Under the pieces are notes generated by a model. That model ran no database searches. It had not been told where the DNA came from and was given only the letters and a program-made list of their open reading frames with translations. Below, in pieces: positions 15,799 through 23,881 of a DNA stretch of 64,000 nt. Numbering within the stretch: the first letter of the stretch is position 1; every line of letters begins with the position of its first letter. The translations under genes were made by a program, and so were the position numbers. Location: assembly GCA_041395865.1 (NCBI GenBank), contig JAWKZQ010000004.1, positions 121,064 to 185,063 on the forward strand. The letters are read 5' to 3'. This stretch comes from IMCC2047 sp041395865 (GTDB taxonomy: Bacteria; Pseudomonadota; Gammaproteobacteria; Pseudomonadales; IMCC2047).

Positions 15799-16719
15799 TT
15801 AATTTTTTATAAAATTCGATGCTACGTGAAGAATTATCCTACATGAGTTGATATGTGCTGCATGTGCTTCATACAAGCTGCATGGAAGCTCTCCGTAGCT
15901 AATATCAGCCTTACACCTGATTTTTGAAACGGCATCTCTATCTACTGAAGGCAAACCACATCGCTCAGCAATTTTTACATGCTTTTTCAATTCATGATCC
16001 GTTTTAATTTCACCCTCATTAGCATGAATAAACGCTTTTAGTACTTTTTCTGTCGCTCTTAAAGAAGACCATTTAGATTGCCCATAATGGGGCGTTTTAC
16101 TACAAGCATGATTTACAGCCGCATCAATATCAGAAAGAGCTTCTGATACAAACTTTAACTCATGGAGTTGTGTTAACTTCTGAATGGCAGGAAAACAAAT
16201 CTGAAACTGCTCGCCTATAGAGGCTAAGTCAGTAGCTGTTAGAATCTTCTTTAGGCCACCTGGCATTTCATCAACAAGGCCCAAAATATTGACTTCAGGA
16301 ATTCTGCGTAAACGTAAATCCTCGGCAACATCAGATGACGGTAAATTGGGGTGAGCAAAAAAGCCAACAGTTCCATAAATAAGTGGAGCTCTGACTATCC
16401 AAGGGTCATTCTTTATAAGAATGAAAAACCTTCCCAACAAAGGCATGTTTAGTGCATTACCATAAACCTCGTCGTACCAATTAAATATTCTCGCACTCAG
16501 GCTGTTTCCTGTATAACAACCTAACTTAACCTCCCGTTCCTTAGGCGTTACTTGAAGTCCCAATTGCAGCTCACCACTTATTTGAAGCAAAGCATTCATT
16601 GGCCTCTGAAATGGCTTTAAATTCCGCTCCTTAAGATAGCTGTCCACTGTTAGCATCATCGTTTTAAAATCATGCTCATTGGATGGCTGCTGGAGTCCTA
16701 GTTTTTTTCGCTCTGTCAT
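15799..16719 (-). CDS. Hypothetical protein with HEPN-like C-terminal region
   Basis: 306 residues from the ATG at 16719, which has AAGG 6 bases upstream; a TTG at 16746 would add 9 residues. The C-terminal third (SLRATEKVLKAFIHANEGEIKTDHELKKHVKIAERCGLP) has the helix pattern of a HEPN domain: xxEKxLKAxI then T-HxLxxHxxxA. The Rx4-6H RNase motif is not seen. The N-terminal two thirds are unrecognised. The gene is more A+T-rich than its neighbours and adjoins the repeat island, which suggests horizontal transfer, possibly as a defence gene. No partner gene is adjacent. Confidence 0.6.
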   Translation of the reverse strand: MTERKKLGLQQPSNEHDFKTMMLTVDSYLKERNLKPFQRPMNALLQISGELQLGLQVTPKEREVKLGCYTGNSLSARIFNWYDEVYGNALNMPLLGRFFILIKNDPWIVRAPLIYGTVGFFAHPNLPSSDVAEDLRLRRIPEVNILGLVDEMPGGLKKILTATDLASIGEQFQICFPAIQKLTQLHELKFVSEALSDIDAAVNHACSKTPHYGQSKWSSLRATEKVLKAFIHANEGEIKTDHELKKHVKIAERCGLPSVDRDAVSKIRCKADISYGELPCSLYEAHAAHINSCRIILHVASNFIKN

Positions 16720-16781
16720 CAATAACCTTGAAAGTACTTGGACCAAATAAAACTCATGCTCCCAAGTGCATTCAATAACAC

Positions 16782-17072
16782 TTACTTCCCTCGCGCCTCA
16801 AACGCCGCCATCTGCTCAGGCGTTGCAGGCAGTTGGTATTTCTCTTTCCATTCATCGTAGCTCATGCCGTAAACCTTTTCGCGGGCCGCATCGTAATCAA
16901 TCTCGATGCCCTTCTCCTTCGCCGCAGCCATATACCACTTGCTCAGGCAGTTACGGCAGAAGTCAGCCAGAATCATCAGGTCGATGTTCTGTACCTCTTT
17001 ATGATCGTCCAGGTGCTTCAGAAAACGACGAAAAGTGGCGGCTTCCAGTTCAATTTCAGTTTGTTTATCCAT
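16782..17072 (-). CDS. DUF1244-family protein
   Basis: 96 residues. The conserved core CRNCLSKWYMAAAKEKGI ... VYGMSYDEWKEKYQ ... TPEQMAAFE is the DUF1244 signature, a small alpha-helical cytoplasmic family of unknown function. It lies 66 bases after the moeA stop on the same strand and may be the last gene of the molybdenum cofactor operon. Confidence 0.9.
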   Translation of the reverse strand: MDKQTEIELEAATFRRFLKHLDDHKEVQNIDLMILADFCRNCLSKWYMAAAKEKGIEIDYDAAREKVYGMSYDEWKEKYQLPATPEQMAAFEARGK

Positions 17073-17138
17073 TCTTTACTCCAATTATTTTGAGCTGCTC
17101 AGAAACCGGGAGCTTCCCGGATGTGGCGAGCAGGCTGC

Positions 17139-18356
17139 TTAGCTATTCAGTAATTCGTCCAGCAAAAGTGTATCCAGTTTATCGCCGGGCTTCACCTCTG
17201 TATGAGGCGGTACAATGGCCAGTGCATCGCTAAAGGCGGTAGACCTTAGCACGCCCGAATCCTGGGTGTGAAAACTTTCCAGCATGGGTTCACCCTGTGC
17301 ATTTTGGACCATGCGCACACGCAGGTATTCCTGCCGCACACCGGAGCGTTTGCGGGAAAAATCGGCGGGAATTTTCCAATGCAGAGGCTCGGGCCAGTCC
17401 ATACCTTGGCTGGTCTGCAAAAAAGGCCTGATCAGCACCAGAAAGCCCACGAAAACCGAGACTGGGTTGCCGGGCAGGCCAAAAAAAGGCGTGCCAGCAA
17501 TGTGCCCAAAAGCCACCGGCTTGCCAGGTTTCATCGCCATGTTCCAGACATCCAGGCGGCCCAGTTCGTCCACGGCAGGTTTGACGTAATCGGCATCACC
17601 CACGGAAACACCGCCGCTGGTAATCACCACATCGGCCTGTGCAGCAGCGTCGCTGAGTTTGGCTTTGGTTATTTCCAGGTCATCCGGCACGATGCCGCCA
17701 TCGATAAACTCGAAACCCAGTCGCTCGATCAGGCCCGCCATGATAAAACGGTTGGAGTTGTAAATTTGCCCAGGCGCCAACTCAGTGCCCGGATCAACCA
17801 GCTCATCGCCTGTACTGAGTGCAGCCACTTTCAATCGACGGTAAATGGCGACCTCGGTAACCCCCACCGAGGCGAGCAAGCCCAGATGCTGCGGGTGAAG
17901 CTTTTGGCCTCGGGTCAGCACCACACTGTCCTGTTTTATATCCTGCCCCTGCAGGCGCACATTGTTGCCTGGCTTGACCGTTTCCGGCAGCAGCACCGTA
18001 TCGCCGTCGACCTCGCAATCTTCCTGCATTACGACGGCATTGGCTCCAACCGGCACATGACCGCCGGTGAAAATACGTACTGCCGTGCCCGGCTCAAAGG
18101 GCTGGCTTTCATAACCGGCAAAGACCGCTTGGCTGACTTTAAGGCGGGTACGTTGACCTGGAACCAGGTCGCCGGTATTGATGGCGTAACCATCCATCGC
18201 ACTGCTATTTTCCGGCGGCACATTCAAGGTGGAACGTACATCCTCGGCTAGCACGGCACCCAGTGCATCGCGCACCGGCACACGCTGGATATCAGTAACG
18301 GGTTTTACATGCTCCCTGAAAATCTGCAGGGCACTTTCGACGGTACGTAGTGACAT
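17139..18356 (-). CDS. moeA: Molybdopterin molybdenumtransferase, copy 1
   Basis: 405 residues, the usual MoeA length. The enzyme inserts molybdate (or tungstate) into adenylylated molybdopterin. Visible motifs: SAMDGYAIN near residue 50, TGGHVPVGANAVVMQED, STGDELVDPG, TSGGVSVGDADYVK and LPGNPVSVFVG. It ends the run moeA-moaB-moeA. A second MoeA (18957-20207) differs throughout, so this is not a recent duplication. An 84-base gap with a 7-bp hairpin (18411-18428) separates it from moaB. Confidence 0.95.
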   Translation of the reverse strand: MSLRTVESALQIFREHVKPVTDIQRVPVRDALGAVLAEDVRSTLNVPPENSSAMDGYAINTGDLVPGQRTRLKVSQAVFAGYESQPFEPGTAVRIFTGGHVPVGANAVVMQEDCEVDGDTVLLPETVKPGNNVRLQGQDIKQDSVVLTRGQKLHPQHLGLLASVGVTEVAIYRRLKVAALSTGDELVDPGTELAPGQIYNSNRFIMAGLIERLGFEFIDGGIVPDDLEITKAKLSDAAAQADVVITSGGVSVGDADYVKPAVDELGRLDVWNMAMKPGKPVAFGHIAGTPFFGLPGNPVSVFVGFLVLIRPFLQTSQGMDWPEPLHWKIPADFSRKRSGVRQEYLRVRMVQNAQGEPMLESFHTQDSGVLRSTAFSDALAIVPPHTEVKPGDKLDTLLLDELLNS

Positions 18357-18441
18357 AGTCAGTAATTTTGCGTCAGTCTGGCGTCAGCCAGAATCCTTGT
18401 GAATGGGTTTTTGTCGCTCTTTTGAGCGACCAAAGGGCTAA

Positions 18442-18957
18442 TTAGTGCGGCAACTCGCCTACCAGGTAAGCGGCAAAGTTACAGGGCCGGTGCCGGCTAT
18501 CCAATTGTTCCAGCAGAATATTATCCCAGGCGGTACGGCAGGCATTGGTGGAGCCCGGCAGGCAGAAAATTGCCGTGCTGTTCACCAACCCAGCAATGGC
18601 GCGCGACTGAATGGTTGAGCTGCCAATCTGCTGGTGTGAAATCTGGCGGAACAGCTCACCAAAACCTTCGATTTCCTTATCGAACAACGGCTTCATGGCT
18701 TCCGGCGTACTATCGCGATGCGAAAACCCGGTGCCGCCCGTCAACAGGACCACATGCACCTGCTCGTCGGCGATCCATTGGGATACCACGGCACGCATTT
18801 GATACACATCGTCCTTAACGATCTTTTTATCGATATTGATATGACCGGCCTTTTCCAGGCGCTCCACCAGGATCGCTCCGGATTTGTCGGTTTCTTCCGT
18901 GCGAGTATCAGAAACCGTCAACACCGCAATATTCAGGGGGATAAACTCTTTTGCCAT
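18442..18957 (-). CDS. moaB: Molybdenum cofactor biosynthesis protein MoaB
   Basis: 171 residues. LTVSDTRTEETDKSG, VVLLTGGTGFSHRDSTPEA and FCLPGSTNACRTAW match MoaB/MogA-type proteins that bind or adenylylate molybdopterin. Its start codon shares a base with the stop of the upstream moeA (TAATG), so the two are translationally coupled. No separate mogA is present in the window, so MoaB probably serves the adenylylation step here. Confidence 0.93.
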   Translation of the reverse strand: MAKEFIPLNIAVLTVSDTRTEETDKSGAILVERLEKAGHINIDKKIVKDDVYQMRAVVSQWIADEQVHVVLLTGGTGFSHRDSTPEAMKPLFDKEIEGFGELFRQISHQQIGSSTIQSRAIAGLVNSTAIFCLPGSTNACRTAWDNILLEQLDSRHRPCNFAAYLVGELPH

Positions 18958-20207
18958 TATAAGAATCCAAATTGATCAATCGGATAGAAGGTCACCAGAT
19001 CACCTACCTCTACCCCTGTTAAATCTTCAGCCAATTCAATCAGTCCATCGGCCTCAACCAAAGAACTTAAAATACCGGAACCCTGCTTGGGGTACCGATC
19101 TGCTTGCAAGCCCTGCTCAGACTGTTGCAGGGTAGCGCGTACAAACTCGGTTCGCCCGGCTTTCTTTTTCATCGCAAAGGCCGCCGGTAATTGATAGCTT
19201 ACCGGCGCCTGCCAGCGCTGCCCCGACAGGCCGCACAGCAACGGGTAGGCAAACCGCAGGAAGCACACGCCAACCGCCACGGGATTCCCCGGCAGTCCAA
19301 TAAAAGTCGCTTCGCCCAGCTGTCCCAGGGCGAGCGGTTTGCCCGGTTTCATCGCCAAACGCCAGAAATTCAGTGAACCTTCGGCCGTGAGCACCGCAGC
19401 AATGTGATCCGTATCGCCGGTTGAAGCACCGCCCGAAGTCATGATCACATCATGAGTTGTTGCCGCGTCGGTCAAGGCTTCACGCACGACATCATACTCA
19501 TCCTTCAAGATGCCAAGATCCGTGACGTCGCACCCCATGCCCCGCAGCCAGCTCTTAAGCATATAACGGTTAATGTCGTAGACACTGTCCTTGGCCAACG
19601 GCTCGCCGGGTTCGAGAATCTCGTCACCTGTGGAAAAAACCGCTACCCGCAGGGAGTTATAAACGCGTAACTTGGAGCAGCCAATCGCCGCCGCCATACC
19701 AATATCCTGGGCGCGCAAACGCTGCCCTTTTTGACGGACCAGCTTACCGTTAGCGACATCTTCGCCGCGTGGTCGCCAGTTGCTACCGCCTTTGATGCCA
19801 GCCGGGAAAATAACCTCACCATCGCCCAGCTCAACATCCTCCTGCATCACCACGGTATCGGCGCCTTCGGGCAATTTGGCACCCGTCAGAATGCGCAGTG
19901 TGGTGCCTGTCTGCAGCGCTTCGTCAGTGGCATGCCCGGCTGTCACCTGCCCCACCAGGGGCAATCGGGTAGGGCCCTCCGGATTCAAGTCCTCCGCACG
20001 AAGCGCGTATCCATCCACCGCAGCATTATCAAAGCCGGGAATATCGCGGCCACTGATCAAGGGTTCAGCCAGAATTCGGCCCGATGCCGCAGCCAGTGAC
20101 ACCATTTCCGTTTCAACAACCCGCGCGCCCACATCGCGCAACTGCACCAGTGCCTCTGGCACAGACAGCAGTTTTTTGGCAGGCGCCAAACAATCGTTAA
20201 TTGCCAT
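18957..20207 (-). CDS. moeA: Molybdopterin molybdenumtransferase, copy 2
   Basis: 416 residues with the MoeA motifs: DNAAVDGYALR, TGAKLPEGADTVVMQED, STGDEILEPG, TSGGASTGDTDHI and LPGNPVAVG. The active-site motif reads GGASTGD, against GGVSVGD in copy 1. Paired, diverged MoeA proteins can divide molybdenum and tungsten between them in some organisms; that is a hypothesis here. It starts 1 base after mobB and overlaps moaB by 1 base. Confidence 0.94.
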   Translation of the reverse strand: MAINDCLAPAKKLLSVPEALVQLRDVGARVVETEMVSLAAASGRILAEPLISGRDIPGFDNAAVDGYALRAEDLNPEGPTRLPLVGQVTAGHATDEALQTGTTLRILTGAKLPEGADTVVMQEDVELGDGEVIFPAGIKGGSNWRPRGEDVANGKLVRQKGQRLRAQDIGMAAAIGCSKLRVYNSLRVAVFSTGDEILEPGEPLAKDSVYDINRYMLKSWLRGMGCDVTDLGILKDEYDVVREALTDAATTHDVIMTSGGASTGDTDHIAAVLTAEGSLNFWRLAMKPGKPLALGQLGEATFIGLPGNPVAVGVCFLRFAYPLLCGLSGQRWQAPVSYQLPAAFAMKKKAGRTEFVRATLQQSEQGLQADRYPKQGSGILSSLVEADGLIELAEDLTGVEVGDLVTFYPIDQFGFL

Positions 20208-20208
20208 C

Positions 20209-20745
20209 TTACAGGGCTACTCCCAAATCCAGGTAGTCACTGATAAAAGCCGCAATCGCGTCTACATCATTTAAATCCAACACCGGTCCGTCGACATTCA
20301 TATCGGCCGCATTGACCGGCGTTTCGCCGGTTAATTCGGCGGCCAGAGCTACAATATTATTGGCTTTATCCCCGTTCATCGGTTCAAGCGTGACGGAGGG
20401 CCTGACCGCCTGGATTTTCGGGTGCGAATCGCCCTTATAGCCTTCCACCAGAACCAGATCCAGTTCACCAAATTCCTTAAGCAATTCGCTAAGAGGCTGC
20501 TCGCCTTCGTCCTGTAATTCGTGCATTTTTGCCCAGCGTTTGCTGGAGGCAATCATCACTTCCTGTGCGCCAGCTTCACGGTGTTTGTAACTGTCTGTGC
20601 CTGGCTGGTCAATATCAAAACCGCAGTGAGCCCGTTTGATCGTGCCCACCTTCAGGCCTTTAGCCACAAAGTGACTCACCAGCTTCACCATCAGGGTCGT
20701 TTTGCCGGAGTTTTTCCAGCCGGTGACACCAAAAACCTTATTCAT
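20209..20745 (-). CDS. mobB: Molybdopterin-guanine dinucleotide biosynthesis protein MobB
   Basis: 178 residues. The N-terminal P-loop GWKNSGKTTL, followed by LVSHFVAKGLKVGTIKRAHCGFDIDQPGTDSYKHREAGA, is the MobB signature. MobB is a GTP-binding partner of MobA in attaching GMP to molybdopterin. Its start overlaps the upstream ABC ATPase stop by one base. Confidence 0.95.
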   Translation of the reverse strand: MNKVFGVTGWKNSGKTTLMVKLVSHFVAKGLKVGTIKRAHCGFDIDQPGTDSYKHREAGAQEVMIASSKRWAKMHELQDEGEQPLSELLKEFGELDLVLVEGYKGDSHPKIQAVRPSVTLEPMNGDKANNIVALAAELTGETPVNAADMNVDGPVLDLNDVDAIAAFISDYLDLGVAL

Positions 20746-21482
20746 TACCGGACTCCTTCTATAAGCGCTGAATCTTCCACCTGACAGCCCTCAATAACAA
20801 ACTCACGACGAATAAACTCATAGGCTTCCCGACAGGCCGGGCGAGTAAAAAAGTCCTCGACCGGCTGCTGTGCCAGGACACGACCACCATCGATATAGAT
20901 AATCTGCTGAGCCAGCCGTCGTGCCTGTGCCAGGTTATGGGTGCTCATCAAAATCTGGATGCCTGACTCATGCATGGCCCTGACATGGGCCTCAACAAAA
21001 TCACAGGCACCAGGGTCCAGGCTCGAGGTCGGTTCATCCAGAAACAGGATTTCCGGCTGTAAAGCCCAGGCACGCGCAATCGCCAGACGCTGCTGCTGAC
21101 CACCTGAAAGCACCGTGGCCAAGCGCCCCGACAAATCCTCAAGACCAGCCCACTTCAATGCTTCCCGGGCGCGCTCATCACGCTCGGCTTTCGGGCGGTT
21201 ACGTAGCGCGTAGACAATATTATCCTTTGCCGAGCGGCGCAGCATCACCGGTTTTTGAAATACCATGGTTTGCGCCGGAACTTGCCCGGACTCCCAAGAC
21301 AGTTGCCCGCTGCTGGGCGCTAACAAACCATGACAGAGCCGCAAAAACAGGCTCTTACCGGCGCCGTTCGGACCCAATACCACCGTAAAGGAGCCCTTTT
21401 CCAATGTCAGGTTCAACCCCTTCAGCAGCGCCGTGCCGTTAATGGCCAGATTGACGCGATCCAGCGTCAAGGCAGCACTCAT
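20745..21482 (-). CDS. tupC: Tungstate/molybdate-type ABC transporter ATP-binding protein
   Basis: 245 residues. Walker A GPNGAGKS, signature LSGGQQQRL, Walker B ILFLDEPTS and the switch histidine in STHN are present. The ATG at 21482 has GGGAGG 7 bases upstream and overlaps the permease stop as ATGA, so it is preferred to a start at 21509. Length and partner permease match the TupC/WtpC group, although sulfate or molybdate (ModC) transport cannot be excluded. No ModC-type C-terminal TOBE domain is present, which favours Tup. Confidence 0.85.
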   Translation of the reverse strand: MSAALTLDRVNLAINGTALLKGLNLTLEKGSFTVVLGPNGAGKSLFLRLCHGLLAPSSGQLSWESGQVPAQTMVFQKPVMLRRSAKDNIVYALRNRPKAERDERAREALKWAGLEDLSGRLATVLSGGQQQRLAIARAWALQPEILFLDEPTSSLDPGACDFVEAHVRAMHESGIQILMSTHNLAQARRLAQQIIYIDGGRVLAQQPVEDFFTRPACREAYEFIRREFVIEGCQVEDSALIEGVR

Positions 21483-22186
21483 GTGCGCCCTCCCCTGATG
21501 GAGGACCAATGACTCAAACCATGCACAGCGGCATTCACCAGTAATGCCATGGTTAACAGAACCACACCCAGGGCCACCGCCAGTTCCAGGTTTCCTTTAC
21601 TGGTTTCCAACGCAATCGCAGTAGTCATCACACGGGTCAGGTGATCGATATTGCCACCGACAATCATCACCGCGCCGATTTCGGCGATGGCCCGCCCAAA
21701 GCCGGCGAGTACGACGGTACCCAATGCCGCACGCGTTTCCCAAAACAGGGTTGGCATGGCAGACAGTCGACCGATCCCAAAGGAGCGCAATTGTTCGCCT
21801 ATACGTTCCCACTCCAGTTGCAGGTGCTGGCGGCTCAACGCTACCACGATCGGCGTTATCAAGATCGTCTGGGCAATAATCATCGCCGTTGGTGTAAACA
21901 GTAACCCAAATACACCCAAAGGCCCGGCTCGCGATAACAGGATATAAACCAATAGCCCCACCACCACCGGCGGCAGGCTCATTAGCGTATTAACCGTGAC
22001 AGTAATCACATGTTGGCCGCGAAAACGCCTCAAGGCCAGTAAAGCGCCGATAGGCAACCCCAATACCGTCGCAATCGCCACCGCCGTCAAGCTGACTCGC
22101 AAAGAGAGGCCGATAATTTCCCACAGATCACCGCCCCACTGAAAAATCAGCAGCAAGGCCCCCCAAAAGGATTGCTCCTCTGTCAT
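21479..22186 (-). CDS. tupB: Tungstate/molybdate-type ABC transporter permease
   Basis: 235 residues, about five or six membrane helices. The permease loop RSFGIGRLSAMPTLFWETRAALGTVVLAGFGRAIAEIGAVMIVGGN is the EAA-like ATPase contact and matches TupB. The start overlaps the mobA end by 4 bases and the stop overlaps tupC. No gene for a periplasmic tungstate-binding protein (TupA) lies in the window, so it must be elsewhere or absent. Confidence 0.87.
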   Translation of the reverse strand: MTEEQSFWGALLLIFQWGGDLWEIIGLSLRVSLTAVAIATVLGLPIGALLALRRFRGQHVITVTVNTLMSLPPVVVGLLVYILLSRAGPLGVFGLLFTPTAMIIAQTILITPIVVALSRQHLQLEWERIGEQLRSFGIGRLSAMPTLFWETRAALGTVVLAGFGRAIAEIGAVMIVGGNIDHLTRVMTTAIALETSKGNLELAVALGVVLLTMALLVNAAVHGLSHWSSIRGGRT

Positions 22187-22812
22187 GCCTGCCCCAACAG
22201 CTCTTCAGCGGCCCGCAGGTCTTCAGGACGGTTGATATTAAAGAAGGGATCGAAAGGCACGGCAGTGAATTCAACAAGGCTACAGGAATAACGGTCTGTC
22301 CAGCGCATGATTTTGCGCATGTCCTCTTCGACAACAGCCCGATGCAGGTCTTCGATCAGCGCTAATGACCACAGGCCAAAGACGGGATGACTGCGTTCCT
22401 GACTGACGGCACAGGCCAAGGGCGCCTGCTCCTTCTCAGCCTGTTGCACCATCCGGCTCACCAGGTCCTGGGGGAAAAACGGCGTATCGCTGGCAAAACT
22501 GGCCAGCCACTGACACGCGGGCGCATGTTCACGCACCCAATGCATGCCGGTCAGGATACCCGCCAGCGGGCCGGCAAAGTCCGGAACGACATCGGCAACC
22601 ACGGGTAATCCGTAACATGCAAAGCGCGCCGGGTCGCCGTTGGCATTCAGCATCAGGGTATCCACCTGCGGTGCAGCACGCTCAATCACTCGCGACAAAA
22701 GCGGCTTTCCGCCCAGTTCCAGCAGGCTTTTATCGCCACCGCCCATCCGGCTGGAAAGACCACCCGCCAGAATCACGCCAGCTACTTTTTTATCCTTCTG
22801 CAAATCAGTCAT
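22183..22812 (-). CDS. mobA: Molybdenum cofactor guanylyltransferase
   Basis: 209 residues from the ATG at 22812, which overlaps the fdhD stop by 8 bases (ATGACTGA) and has AAGG upstream; a start at 22869 would add 19 residues lying entirely over fdhD. The GTP-binding motif LAGGLSSRMGGGDKSL is at the N-terminus, and NANGDP and FFNINRPEDL follow in family order. MobA transfers GMP to Mo- or W-molybdopterin to make the bis-MGD cofactor used by formate dehydrogenase. Confidence 0.93.
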   Translation of the reverse strand: MTDLQKDKKVAGVILAGGLSSRMGGGDKSLLELGGKPLLSRVIERAAPQVDTLMLNANGDPARFACYGLPVVADVVPDFAGPLAGILTGMHWVREHAPACQWLASFASDTPFFPQDLVSRMVQQAEKEQAPLACAVSQERSHPVFGLWSLALIEDLHRAVVEEDMRKIMRWTDRYSCSLVEFTAVPFDPFFNINRPEDLRAAEELLGQA

Positions 22813-23674
22813 CTTTGGCCTTACGCGAGTATCTTTTCGGTTCGTCGGGCACCTGCGAGTGGTCAGCATCGTAAACTAGACGTTCATGTCCGGACAGCAC
22901 CGTAAAACGCTTGCCCTTGGCGCGTCCTAACAGCGTCAGATTAGCCTGACGGGCCAACTGTACGCCCCAGGCCGTATAACCCGAGCGCGACATCAGGATG
23001 GGGATTCCCATCTGCACGGTCTTTATCACCATCTCCGAAGTCAGGCGACCGGTGGTAAAAAAGGTCTTGTTATGCGGAGAGATATTGTTCAGGTACATAT
23101 ACCCCGCCACCTTATCCACGGCATTATGGCGCCCGACATCTTCCATATAAATGAGCGGTCGGTCCTCCTCACACAAGACACAACCGTGAATGGCGCCGGA
23201 CTTGAGATAAAGGCTGGGCTGGTGATTGATTTTGCTGAACAGCGTATAAAGCCAGGAGGTTTTCAAAACCGCATCGGCGGGTAATTTAACCGACTTAAAG
23301 CTCTCCATAATATCGCCGAAAATCGTACCCTGCGCACAACCGGAGGTACGGATTTTCTTTTGCAGCTTCTGCTCGTAGTTGGACTCTTCCTTGGTGCGAA
23401 CGACCACGACATCCAGGTCCTCATCGTACTCGATGTCGGTTACCTCATCCTCCGGCTTGAGCATGTTCTGGTTAAGCAGAAAGCCGATTGCCAATTCGTG
23501 AGGGTGGTCGCCCACCGTCATCATGGTGACGACTTCCCGGTTATTCAGGTACAGGGTCAACGGGCGTTCGATAATGACATCGATTTCCACTTCATCGCCA
23601 TTGTGATCATAACCGCGCAGGGACTCGGTCAGACGCGGGTCTTCGGGATCTGGAGTAACTTCAAATTCTTTCAT
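22805..23674 (-). CDS. fdhD: Formate dehydrogenase accessory sulfurtransferase FdhD
   Basis: 289 residues. Family motifs include NNREVVTMMTVGDHPHELAIGFLL, EDVGRHNAVDKVAGY and FFTTGRLTSEMVIKTVQMGIPILMSRSG. FdhD passes sulfur to the bis-MGD cofactor so that formate dehydrogenase becomes active. The loop that is a CxxC in E. coli FdhD reads SGCAQG here, with a single cysteine, while a different CxxC pair appears in GCVLCEEDR. It heads the mobA-tupB-tupC-mobB-moeA-moaB-moeA run and lies downstream of the formate dehydrogenase genes, past a terminator. Confidence 0.92.
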   Translation of the reverse strand: MKEFEVTPDPEDPRLTESLRGYDHNGDEVEIDVIIERPLTLYLNNREVVTMMTVGDHPHELAIGFLLNQNMLKPEDEVTDIEYDEDLDVVVVRTKEESNYEQKLQKKIRTSGCAQGTIFGDIMESFKSVKLPADAVLKTSWLYTLFSKINHQPSLYLKSGAIHGCVLCEEDRPLIYMEDVGRHNAVDKVAGYMYLNNISPHNKTFFTTGRLTSEMVIKTVQMGIPILMSRSGYTAWGVQLARQANLTLLGRAKGKRFTVLSGHERLVYDADHSQVPDEPKRYSRKAKDD

Positions 23675-23808
23675 TTCAAGCGATAAACCTTAACCTGATG
23701 AGGCAATAGTTAGACGTAAAATGTACCAGAGCGTGCACTCTAATGAATGGACTGGAATCAAGTCAAATCCACACGACATCAGCATTTCTGCTGTATTGCT
23801 TTTACAAA

Positions 23809-23838
23809 AAACAAACCCCGCAAAAGCGGGGTTTGTCC
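23809..23838 (-). terminator. Rho-independent terminator after formate dehydrogenase
   Basis: A 10-bp perfect stem (CAAACCCCGC 23812-23821 / GCGGGGTTTG 23826-23835) with a 4-base loop, followed on the minus strand by a T-run. It ends the formate dehydrogenase transcript before fdhD. Confidence 0.85.
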
Positions 23839-23881
23839 GAACTGAAAAGTGCTTTATGCAAGCCTGCAACAGGCTTGCAAA

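Noticed and set aside
17268..18251. Long plus-strand frame of 327 codons across moeA
   Set aside because: It lies antisense inside a clear moeA gene, and its composition (His- and Gln-rich) is that expected of a shadow frame.
18411..18428. Terminator between moaB and moeA
   Set aside because: GTCGCTC-TTTT-GAGCGAC forms a hairpin, but on the minus strand an A-run follows instead of T, so it is not an intrinsic terminator for these genes.
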